From Pedobacter sp. R20-19 (GTDB lineage: Bacteria; Bacteroidota; Bacteroidia; Sphingobacteriales; Sphingobacteriaceae), in contig NZ_JCKI01000003.1 of the NCBI RefSeq assembly GCF_000708265.2, positions 558,001-622,000 on the forward strand: 64,000 nt of DNA. Reading direction: 5' to 3'. Below, piece after piece: positions 9,790 to 16,874 of the stretch. Made by a program: the position numbers and the translations under genes. How positions within the stretch are numbered: position 1 is the stretch's first letter; each line of letters opens with the position of its first letter. Under the pieces are notes generated by a model. The model was given only the letters and a program-made list of their open reading frames with translations, was not told the origin of the DNA and ran no database searches.

Positions 9790-10125
9790 TAAATCTTGAC
9801 CCACAAAGTTTTGATGGGTTGTGTGCCAGGAAACTTCGTCAGTCTTGTAGTGGCAATCTAAACAACTAACCCTCTAAACAACTAACCACCTAACCAACCA
9901 AACAACCTAAATCCACATCTAAACTGGCGAAGTTCTGCCAGCCCCAGGCCTTTAAAACTTCGCAAGTTAACCCCCTTGCCGACTTACGAAGTTTGATGGG
10001 TTGTGTGCCAGGGAAACTTCGTCAGTCTTCTAGTGGCAATCTAAACAACTAACCCTCTAAACAACTAACCACCTAAACTCCCTAACAACTAAACCATCTA
10101 ACCCCCTAACCAACCACCCAACCTC
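9790..10125. repeat. Second copy of the AACTTCGC hairpin / CTAACC repeat set
   Basis: The sequence TGATGGGTTGTGTGCCAGG recurs near 9813 and 9991. Each copy is followed by AAACTTCGTCAGTCTT and a CTAACCCTCTAAACAACTAACC-like tract (seen here in two pieces). Between them, around 9921-9967, the imperfect hairpin AACTGGCGAAGTT ... AACTTCGCAAGTT is repeated. This is the same arrangement as at 1225-1620, in the same order and orientation. No gene is supported in this part of the gap. Confidence 0.8.
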
Positions 10126-10243
10126 ATTTTTTACCATCATCAATTTATTTAAAAAAATTTATCAGAAAAAAAAACGCTACATTGTTCTTAAGAATATTAA
10201 AAAAATGTTAAGTTTGTACTATACACTACTAAATACATAGATT

Positions 10244-10321
10244 ATGTATAATAAAACACAGTCGTTTTATTTATCGGTACAAAACTCATCGCTAATGCGA
10301 ATGTGTTGTTGCTGCGCATAA
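10244..10321 (+). CDS. Candidate leader peptide ending in four cysteines
   Basis: A 25-codon ORF begins with ATG at 10244 (peptide start MYNKTQSFYL) and ends SLMRMCCCCA-stop. The codons at 10304-10315 are TGT TGT TGC TGC, four consecutive cysteines. The stop lies 47 bp before the dioxygenase start at 10369, in the same direction. Short upstream ORFs with runs of one amino acid are the hallmark of ribosome-mediated attenuation, and Cys runs imply sensing of cysteine supply. A possible TTTG lies at 10213-10216, but no clean TAnnTTTG follows. I see no strong terminator hairpin between this ORF and the next gene, so the mechanism is unclear. It is too short to be certain. Confidence 0.6.
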   Translation: MYNKTQSFYLSVQNSSLMRMCCCCA

Positions 10322-10368
10322 TTTTCTCTTCTACCAATTCTTAATTTCCAACTATTAATCTTATTTAA

Positions 10369-11175
10369 ATGGCATCATCGTATCCAACCTTCACCCTATC
10401 AGAAAAACTCACCGATCAGCAGGTAGAATTTTTTAATATTCACGGATTCATACACTTTAAAAATTTCATTACCAAACCAACCGTTGAATCCATTATCGAT
10501 GCTTCAAAGGAAGTACAGCAAAAATGGATTAATACTGATATTCAAAAAGTTAACGGTGTTCCTATAAAATATGGAAAGGATATAGACGGCAAAAAAATTG
10601 TACAACGTTTCGCTTTTATCAACCAGCATCATAAAACCTTAAGTGGATTATTATTAGACCCAAGGTTATCTGCTTTATTGCCATTAGCAGGTGAAGATTC
10701 GAGATTAGGAATTGAAGAAAAGGATGGAATGGTATTTAATCATTATGTTAACGGACCAGAAAGTGGTTTTACCAAAATGGGCTGGCATACTGATGGTTTG
10801 AGAGACATTTTTTATGGTGGCAAACTGAACCCGATGTTAAATGTTGGTGTACACTTAAGTACCCAAACCGAAGAAAATGGTGGTTTAAAAATTATTCCTG
10901 GTACGCACAAGCAAAGTATTTATCAAATGCTTTTCCGTAAAAAATATTTTTTGGATAATCGCCCTGATAAAGATGAAATTTCCATTTTGCCAGAGGCCGG
11001 AGATTTAACCGTGCATGATGGAAGACTTTGGCACCGTGTGGCACAATCTTCACTTCGAGGTGAACCAAGCCGAAGAAGAGTGATCTACATTCCAATTATT
11101 GCCGGAAAATACGTGCCTAAAAACGAGAATAGTCCTACGGTATTTTATCAGCGTTTCGCTGGAATAGTCAAATAA
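10369..11175 (+). CDS. Phytanoyl-CoA dioxygenase (PhyH) family protein
   Basis: The 268-aa protein looks like a cytoplasmic Fe(II)/2-oxoglutarate-dependent hydroxylase. The iron facial triad begins with HTD (His140, Asp142) in GWHTDGLRD. The distal histidine is His222 in LWHRVAQSS or, less likely, His216, and RRRVIYIPI supplies arginines for the 2-oxoglutarate carboxylate. PhyH enzymes hydroxylate lipids, small metabolites or modified amino acids; the substrate here is unknown. It follows a cysteine-run leader ORF and is followed closely by a possible small gene and a CDP-alcohol phosphotransferase-like gene, which hints at a role in lipid modification. That role is inference from neighbours only. 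Confidence 0.9.
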   Translation: MASSYPTFTLSEKLTDQQVEFFNIHGFIHFKNFITKPTVESIIDASKEVQQKWINTDIQKVNGVPIKYGKDIDGKKIVQRFAFINQHHKTLSGLLLDPRLSALLPLAGEDSRLGIEEKDGMVFNHYVNGPESGFTKMGWHTDGLRDIFYGGKLNPMLNVGVHLSTQTEENGGLKIIPGTHKQSIYQMLFRKKYFLDNRPDKDEISILPEAGDLTVHDGRLWHRVAQSSLRGEPSRRRVIYIPIIAGKYVPKNENSPTVFYQRFAGIVK

Positions 11176-11178
11176 CAT

Positions 11179-11331
11179 ATGCTAATAATCTTATTTTTGA
11201 GTTATCTTGCGCGATCGGGCAAACTAAAACGTCAGCTTACCCTGATCAAGTCTTTACCCAGAAAAATCAGTGGAAAGCTGATCAGACCTGAAACAGCCAT
11301 AGTGGCTTGTCTTTTAGCTTTTGGTCATTAA
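11179..11331 (+). CDS. Possible 50-aa cationic small protein
   Basis: An ATG at 11179, three bases after the dioxygenase stop, opens a 50-codon frame that ends four bases before the next ATG at 11336. The product begins with a hydrophobic stretch (MLIILFLSYLA), then has a basic middle (RSGKLKRQLTLIKSLPRKIS) and a mildly hydrophobic end (AIVACLLAFGH). The exact fit between two genes argues for a real gene. There is no clear ribosome-binding site, and I recognise no family. It may be noncoding spacer. Confidence 0.4.
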   Translation: MLIILFLSYLARSGKLKRQLTLIKSLPRKISGKLIRPETAIVACLLAFGH

Positions 11332-11335
11332 ATAA

Positions 11336-12016
11336 ATGAAGGATATCACAACAGAACGGGCAAAGATTTTCGCAGATAGAAAAAGAACAAACATTTTAAG
11401 AGCAGGGGAACAACAATTTATTCATTTTTTACTCGGAAAGATACCAGGCTTTATTTCGCCAAATATCATGACCGGCGTAGGCATGTTTGGTTCTATTATC
11501 GTTTGCGCAGCCTTTCTTTTGGGTGCAAATTTTGGAAATATTTTTTTACCTATTGGAATTATTGGACTTTTCATAAACTGGGTTGGTGATTCGCTTGATG
11601 GGAGATTGGCATATTATCGAGGCATTGCCAGAAAATGGTACGGATTTGCTTTAGATATTATTATGGATTGGCTAAGCATCATCCTGATTGGGATGGGATA
11701 CTATTTTTATGCAACAGATTCTACTAGGATTTTAGGTTTTATCTTTGTGGTATGTTATGGTTGGTCTATGATTATCTCTTTGCTGCGCTATAAGATTTTG
11801 GGTGTATATCGAATTGATGCAGGTCTTTTAGGGCCTACAGAACTTCGCGTCATTATTGCAATGATCCTGCTGCTGGAAACCGCTATTCCAGGCTCAATCA
11901 CCTATTCTGCCCTGATCACCACAGTGATATTATTGGTAATTAACCTCAAAGATACCAATGCTTTGCTTGAACTTGGAAACGATCGGGATCGCGAAGAAAA
12001 AGAATTAAAACCTTAA
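11336..12016 (+). CDS. CDP-alcohol phosphatidyltransferase family membrane protein
   Basis: The 226-aa protein has about five to six membrane segments and the family signature. The consensus D-x2-D-G-x2-A-R-x8-G-x3-D-x3-D is read here as Asp85, Asp88-Gly89, Ala92, Gly103, Asp107 and Asp111. The arginine after Ala92 is replaced by Tyr93, and the spacing to Gly103 is one residue longer than usual. All four metal-binding aspartates are kept, so catalysis is plausible. Such enzymes move a phosphoalcohol from a CDP-alcohol to an acceptor, making phospholipid head groups. The acceptor cannot be told from sequence. The gene lies in a same-strand run with the PhyH-like gene and gtrA. Confidence 0.85.
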   Translation: MKDITTERAKIFADRKRTNILRAGEQQFIHFLLGKIPGFISPNIMTGVGMFGSIIVCAAFLLGANFGNIFLPIGIIGLFINWVGDSLDGRLAYYRGIARKWYGFALDIIMDWLSIILIGMGYYFYATDSTRILGFIFVVCYGWSMIISLLRYKILGVYRIDAGLLGPTELRVIIAMILLLETAIPGSITYSALITTVILLVINLKDTNALLELGNDRDREEKELKP

Positions 12017-12089
12017 CCAATTAATAAGCACTTGGTATAATAATAATCAAGGCTGCTTCTGATCACGAACAAAATATCATACGCCAAAC

Positions 12090-12551
12090 ATGAGTAAAAA
12101 GAAATCAATTTTGGTTTTTCTGAAAGCACAGGTATCTGCATTTGCCGGTGGAGTAACAGATTATGGCCTTATGATTCTTTTTACTGAAATGCTAGGTATT
12201 CACTTTACCATTTCTATTCTTTTATCAGGAACATTGGGCGGCATTGTTAATTTTTGTATCAACAGGTTCTGGGCATTCAATGATGGTAATGAATACGTTG
12301 CATCTCCAAAGAACCAACTCATCAAATTTGCAGCCGTTGTACTGGGAAGTATTTCCTTAAAATCAGCAGGAACTTATCTATTACAAAAGTGTTTTAACCT
12401 CGATTACCGTATCGGACGTTTATTGATAGACAGTGTTGTTTCTTATGGTTTTAATTATCCTATGATGAAGCTTTGGGTTTTCAAAACACAAGTAATGGAA
12501 ACAGTACCAAGTGAATACGCTGATACAGATAGGCTTATCAATCAACGATAA
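12090..12551 (+). CDS. GtrA-like membrane protein
   Basis: The 153-aa protein has four predicted membrane helices and the GtrA family pattern: an opening FLKAQVSAFAGGVTDYGLMILF, GGIVNFCINRFWAF in the second helix, and YPMMKLWVF at the end. GtrA proteins are thought to help move lipid-linked sugars or similar polyprenyl intermediates across the inner membrane. It lies 73 bp after the phosphotransferase-like gene on the same strand and is likely co-transcribed. No glycosyltransferase (gtrB) is adjacent, which is unusual for an O-antigen modification cassette. Confidence 0.85.
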   Translation: MSKKKSILVFLKAQVSAFAGGVTDYGLMILFTEMLGIHFTISILLSGTLGGIVNFCINRFWAFNDGNEYVASPKNQLIKFAAVVLGSISLKSAGTYLLQKCFNLDYRIGRLLIDSVVSYGFNYPMMKLWVFKTQVMETVPSEYADTDRLINQR

Positions 12552-12589
12552 AATATCTGGCAAAAGCCTAACGAATCAATTTTATGATG

Positions 12590-13576
12590 TTAATCTGGCA
12601 CCATAGCCATTTGCTGCACCCATTCAAATGCATTACCTTTTTTGCGTACATGCCCTAAGCCCGGCCATGGCAAATGATAAGAAAAAATCAGCGATCTTGA
12701 TGTGGCTAAATCACGCATTACTTTTCTCCTGGTTTGTATAGCCTGGTTAAAATTGCTGTCTCCTTCAAAACCCCACTCTGGATGCGCTACCACTAAGACT
12801 GCTGAATGAACCAAATCTGCAATATGGTAAAGCGACTCTCCATTAGAGAAAATTTTAGCCGTACAATGACCTGGTGTATGGCCTGGTGCCAATTGCATGG
12901 TTATACAATCAATGATAGTATCTCCATCTTCAAAAAGATGTAGTTGATCACCCAAAGCATTTATATTTTTTTTAGCCACATCTTTTACAAATTTGATTAG
13001 CTGCTGATCCGTGAGCTTACTTTTTGAAAAATCGGGATTTTCTGATAACCAGAAATCATGATCAATACGTGATAAATAAACCTTTGCTTTAGGAAATAAC
13101 AATTGATTTTCGGCACCTGTTAATCCACCAATATGATCGGGGTGTGCATGTGTAATTACCACATCAGTTACGTCTTCCGGATTGATGCCAGCCTTCTGAA
13201 GGTTTTTAATTAATCCGCCAGACTGTTCACCAAAATTTACACCACATCCGCTATCCAATAAAATCGTTCTGCTCTTCGATTTAATCACCAGAATATTGAT
13301 GCCCAATTCAATCTGGTCTGTTGGAGCAAAGTTTCGCTCCAGTTCCTGTTCAACCCGACGAGAATTGATTCCAGGAGCAAAATTCGGTTGAATGGGCTTC
13401 ATTACAATTCGGCCATCGCTCACAACCATCAAGTCTAATTCTCCAAGTTTAAACTGATGAAAGCTATTCCTTTTCTTCCCAATAGCGTTTAGCGGTTTAG
13501 CCACTAAACTTCTGATATCTGTAAATCCGATAAGTGCCAGTCCGGCAAATCTGATTAATGCGGTTCTTCTGTCCAT
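12590..13576 (-). CDS. Exported metallo-beta-lactamase-fold hydrolase
   Basis: I choose the ATG at 13576 over the TTG at 13618, because the protein then begins MDRRTALIRFAGLALIGF, a twin-arginine-like export signal, preceded by TTTGAAGAA. The 328-aa product has the zinc motif THAHPDH (His143, His145, Asp147, His148), then APGHTPGH and ADLVHSAV, giving a full binuclear site. It resembles the exported lactonase-like MBL proteins of Bacteroidota, which include quorum-quenching lactonases; the substrate is unproven. It is divergent from an HxlR repressor gene with a shared operator between them, so it is probably induced when that repressor is inactivated. Confidence 0.9.
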   Translation of the reverse strand: MDRRTALIRFAGLALIGFTDIRSLVAKPLNAIGKKRNSFHQFKLGELDLMVVSDGRIVMKPIQPNFAPGINSRRVEQELERNFAPTDQIELGINILVIKSKSRTILLDSGCGVNFGEQSGGLIKNLQKAGINPEDVTDVVITHAHPDHIGGLTGAENQLLFPKAKVYLSRIDHDFWLSENPDFSKSKLTDQQLIKFVKDVAKKNINALGDQLHLFEDGDTIIDCITMQLAPGHTPGHCTAKIFSNGESLYHIADLVHSAVLVVAHPEWGFEGDSNFNQAIQTRRKVMRDLATSRSLIFSYHLPWPGLGHVRKKGNAFEWVQQMAMVPD

Positions 13577-13587
13577 TTTTTTTTCTT

Positions 13588-13618
13588 CAAAGCTATCATA
13601 TTGATATCTTTGCGTCAA
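13588..13618 (-). promoter_or_regulatory. Promoter of the exported MBL hydrolase gene
   Basis: On the minus strand TAGCTTTG (13588-13595) fits the TAnnTTTG -7 element. A TTG (13616-13618) lies 20 bp upstream, as expected for the -33 element. The predicted start leaves only a few bases before the GAAG-like ribosome site and the ATG at 13576. Confidence 0.6.
13605..13612 (+). promoter_or_regulatory. -7 box for the HxlR gene
   Basis: TATCTTTG fits TAnnTTTG exactly. The predicted transcription start would lie at about 13616-13618, immediately before the palindrome at 13619-13645 and about 75 bp before the HxlR ATG. This suits autorepression. Confidence 0.55.
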
Positions 13619-13645
13619 GTATGTACTTTTTAGTATCCTACATAC
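13619..13645. promoter_or_regulatory. Nested palindromic HxlR-type operator
   Basis: An outer inverted repeat pairs GTATGTA (13619-13625) with TACATAC (13639-13645). A second palindrome, TACT-TTTT-AGTA, covers 13624-13635. TACT/AGTA half-sites resemble those known for HxlR/DUF24 regulators such as YodB. The site adjoins the -33 element of the MBL gene and the predicted start site of the HxlR gene. Confidence 0.6.
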
Positions 13646-13691
13646 CTTTTACATTCTATTACTGACTATCAGCCATATAAAATTACAAAAA

Positions 13692-14045
13692 ATGAGAAAG
13701 GAAAGAGATGAACCCTATTGTGCTGTTGATTTTGCATTCCAAAGGATCGGCGGAAAATACCGTGGCAGAATTTTATGGTATCTTCATTTACATCAGGTAT
13801 TGAGATACGGCGAATTAAAACGGCTGCTTAAAGGAATCACTACTAAAATGCTCACGCAAACATTAAGAGAACTTGAACAGGATGAAATGGTTAACCGTAA
13901 AGTATACCTGGAAGTTCCGCCAAAGGTTGAATATTCCTTAACAGCCAATGCCAAAGAGCTTATTCCATTGATCAATGAATTAAGGGGATGGGCCGATCGC
14001 CGCATAATGGAAAACCCTAGAGCAGGTACAAAAATGCCTTGCTAA
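13692..14045 (+). CDS. HxlR-family winged-helix regulator
   Basis: The 117-aa protein has the HxlR/DUF24 pattern: an N-terminal cysteine (Cys10 in PYCAVDFAFQRIGGKYRG), a winged helix with GELKRLLKGITTKMLTQTLREL, and a wing with VEYSLTANAKEL. In this family the N-terminal cysteine often senses electrophiles or quinones. It is transcribed away from the MBL hydrolase, and a nested palindrome lies in the 115-bp gap. The UvrA-like gene begins 122 bp downstream on the same strand and may belong to the same response. Confidence 0.92.
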   Translation: MRKERDEPYCAVDFAFQRIGGKYRGRILWYLHLHQVLRYGELKRLLKGITTKMLTQTLRELEQDEMVNRKVYLEVPPKVEYSLTANAKELIPLINELRGWADRRIMENPRAGTKMPC

Positions 14046-14167
14046 CTATATCACATCACAAATGGTGATAAGCATCAAGATTATACAGCTAAAACATCCA
14101 CAAAATTAAAAACTTAGTCTCGTCTCTATTGTTGCATAAATGAAATTGAAAGTCACTCCAAAAAGTA

Positions 14168-16675
14168 ATGGCAATAGATAAGCAGAGTAGCATGATCAGG
14201 GTTCGTGGAGCCAGAGAAAATAATTTAAAAGATATTAACCTGGACATTCCCCGGGATAAACTGGTGGTATTTACCGGTGTATCCGGTTCAGGAAAATCTT
14301 CACTCGCCTTTGGAACATTGTATGCCGAGGCACAACGAAGATATCTGGAGTCTGTTTCTCCATATGCCAGAAGGCTGTTTAACCAAATGAGTGTACCTGA
14401 TGTAGATACGATAGACGGTCTTCCACCAGCGGTAGCCCTTCAGCAACAACGAGGTGGAACAAGCACCCGGTCTTCTGTAGGAAGTGTTACTACCTTGTCG
14501 AATCTGATGAGGATGCTTTTTTCAAGAGCTGGAGATTATCCTGAACATCAGGGAATCATATATGCCGAAGGTTTTTCACCAAATACACCACAGGGTGCAT
14601 GCCCTGAATGCCATGGATTAGGCAGTGTGTTTGAGATCACCGAAAGTACCATGGTACCTAATGATAAGCTGACTATCCGGGAGCGGGCAATTGCATCATG
14701 GCCGCTGGCCTGGCAGGGTCAAAACCAACGTGATATTCTGGTATCGATGGGCTACAATGTTGATATTCCATGGAAAGACCTTCCTAAAAAAGATCGCGAA
14801 TGGATTCTCTTTACAGAGGAAACACCTACGGTTCCGGTATATCCGGGATTCTCACCAAAAGAAACCGCAGTAGCAATCAAAAATAAAAGAACACCCGATT
14901 ATATGGGCACTTTCATCGGTGCTAAGCCATATATTCTTAAAACCTTCTCATCCAGTCAATCTGAACTGATGAAAAAAAGAGTAAGCCAGTATATGCGTAG
15001 TGCTACCTGTCCACTTTGCGAAGGTAAGAGACTTAGAAAAGAATCACTTTCTATTAAATTTGATGGAAAAGATATTGCTACAATCTCCGGCCTTTCTTTG
15101 GCTGAACTGGCCATCATTTTCGAAAAGTATGCCCAATTAGGAAAAGATATAGGATCGGCAGAAAAGCAAATTGTTACTGGTCGTATTTCTTCAGATATCC
15201 TATCGCGGATTAAAGTGATGCTGGAGCTTGGGCTTGGCTACCTGAGCATGGAACGTACCACTCCTACCCTTTCTCCTGGTGAGCTTCAACGCCTGAGACT
15301 CGCTACCCAGGTGCATTCTAATTTATTTGGAGTCATTTATGTGCTTGATGAACCTTCAGCTGGACTTCATCCCGCAGATACCAGAGCCTTATTGGGTATT
15401 CTGGATAAATTGAAGGCTGCCGGGAATACCATATTTGTAGTTGAACATGAGCTTGAGGTGATTAAACATGCAGATTGGATTATTGATGTTGGCCCTATGG
15501 CTGGTAACCAGGGTGGCTATATCTTATATAGCGGATTGCCTGAAGGGCTAAAAAAAGTGAAGGAATCACAAACTTCAGCTTTTCTGTTTAATCAGGAAGT
15601 GAGGAAAATTCTTGCGCCAAGAAAACCTAAAGGCTGGTTGAGCATTACAGGAGGCTCCCGTCACAACCTAAAGAATTTAAATATCGATTTTCCATTAGGC
15701 GTAATGACATGTGTTACCGGAATATCTGGTTCAGGGAAGAGCAGTTTGGTGAGTCAGTTGCTGGTAGAACTGGTTGCAAATGGCCTTCATCAAAAACTAG
15801 AAACGCAACCAGAGGAAATAACAGAAGGACCACAAATTAAGGATACCGCTTCAAGTAAAGGAAGTATAACAGCAGGGCTGGAACAGCTTTCAAGGCTTAT
15901 TGTAGTAGACCAGCGCCCAATCGGACGCACACCTAGATCAAATCTGGCTACCTACACGGGTCTTTTTGACCATGTGCGAAAACGCTTTGCTGAGGTGCCG
16001 CTAGCCAAAAAGCGTAAATATGATGCAGGCCGATTTTCATTTAACGTAGCAAAAGGTCGTTGTCCACATTGCCTCGGAGAAGGCTTTGTAATGGTTGAAC
16101 TGCTTTTTTTGCCAAGTGTTTATACACCCTGCCCTACTTGCAAAGGTACCCGCTACAATGCCGATACACTTGAAGTCATTTATAAGGGAAAAAACATTGC
16201 CCAGGTACTGGAAATGACAGTAGAGGAAGCTTGCAACTTTTTTGATGAAGATCCGCTTATCTATCGGGCGCTTGATATTGTAAGGGAAGTTGGGTTGGGA
16301 TATTTAAAGCTTGGGCAAGCCGCAACAGAACTTTCGGGTGGCGAAGCACAACGCATTAAGTTGGCTACCGAACTTCAAAAAAGTCAAAAAGGGTCTGCCA
16401 TTTATATCCTGGATGAGCCGACTACTGGCTTGCATCCTGCTGATGTTGAACGGTTATTGATTCAACTTCATAAGCTGGCTGATGCCGGAAATACTGTTGT
16501 ACTGGTAGAACATGATATGCAGGTAATCGCACAAAGCGACTGGCTAATTGATGTTGGACCAGGTGCAGGAGATGCAGGTGGAAAAATCATTTACACCGGA
16601 ACTTTAGAGGGCCTTACAAAATGTAAAAACAGCAAAACTGCTCCATTTATAGCAAATTATTTAAACGGCAAATGA
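14168..16675 (+). CDS. Short UvrA paralogue (UvrA2-like ABC ATPase)
   Basis: The 835-aa protein has two ABC ATPase halves with P-loops GVSGSGKSS (Lys43) and GISGSGKSS (Lys524). The first signature is LSPGELQRLRLA, with Pro instead of Gly; the second is the normal LSGGEAQRIKLA. Both halves keep the DEPSAGLH/DEPTTGLH Walker B region. Cysteine pairs are present in CPECHG and CPLCEG in the first half and in CPHCLGEG and CPTCKGTR in the second, as in UvrA zinc modules. At about 100 residues shorter than UvrA (about 940), it resembles class II paralogues that lack the UvrB-binding region, linked to tolerance of DNA-modifying drugs. It is probably not the primary UvrA. Confidence 0.93.
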   Translation: MAIDKQSSMIRVRGARENNLKDINLDIPRDKLVVFTGVSGSGKSSLAFGTLYAEAQRRYLESVSPYARRLFNQMSVPDVDTIDGLPPAVALQQQRGGTSTRSSVGSVTTLSNLMRMLFSRAGDYPEHQGIIYAEGFSPNTPQGACPECHGLGSVFEITESTMVPNDKLTIRERAIASWPLAWQGQNQRDILVSMGYNVDIPWKDLPKKDREWILFTEETPTVPVYPGFSPKETAVAIKNKRTPDYMGTFIGAKPYILKTFSSSQSELMKKRVSQYMRSATCPLCEGKRLRKESLSIKFDGKDIATISGLSLAELAIIFEKYAQLGKDIGSAEKQIVTGRISSDILSRIKVMLELGLGYLSMERTTPTLSPGELQRLRLATQVHSNLFGVIYVLDEPSAGLHPADTRALLGILDKLKAAGNTIFVVEHELEVIKHADWIIDVGPMAGNQGGYILYSGLPEGLKKVKESQTSAFLFNQEVRKILAPRKPKGWLSITGGSRHNLKNLNIDFPLGVMTCVTGISGSGKSSLVSQLLVELVANGLHQKLETQPEEITEGPQIKDTASSKGSITAGLEQLSRLIVVDQRPIGRTPRSNLATYTGLFDHVRKRFAEVPLAKKRKYDAGRFSFNVAKGRCPHCLGEGFVMVELLFLPSVYTPCPTCKGTRYNADTLEVIYKGKNIAQVLEMTVEEACNFFDEDPLIYRALDIVREVGLGYLKLGQAATELSGGEAQRIKLATELQKSQKGSAIYILDEPTTGLHPADVERLLIQLHKLADAGNTVVLVEHDMQVIAQSDWLIDVGPGAGDAGGKIIYTGTLEGLTKCKNSKTAPFIANYLNGK

Positions 16676-16683
16676 TAGAATGT

Positions 16684-16712
16684 AAAACCAGGAGAATCAT
16701 TCCTGGTTTTTG
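16684..16712 (+). terminator. Intrinsic terminator after the UvrA-like gene
   Basis: A perfect 10-bp stem (AAAACCAGGA / TCCTGGTTTT, loop of 7) is followed by TTTTTG, directly after the stop codon. Confidence 0.85.
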
Positions 16713-16874
16713 CTTTGGCCATATTATCAATTTAAGATGCCATACTGAACCTGTCGAAGGACTTATTAAAGAATATCATTAACAGTATATTGACAAGTTC
16801 AACATGATGACAAATTCTAACATAAATTATTAATTAATGATACGGTGCTGCACATCAAATCCTAATCCATCATC

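Noticed and set aside
13577..13618. Extended TTG start for the exported MBL gene
   Set aside because: The extra residues overlap the promoter elements and hide the RR export signal; the ATG at 13576 has a ribosome-like GAAG upstream.
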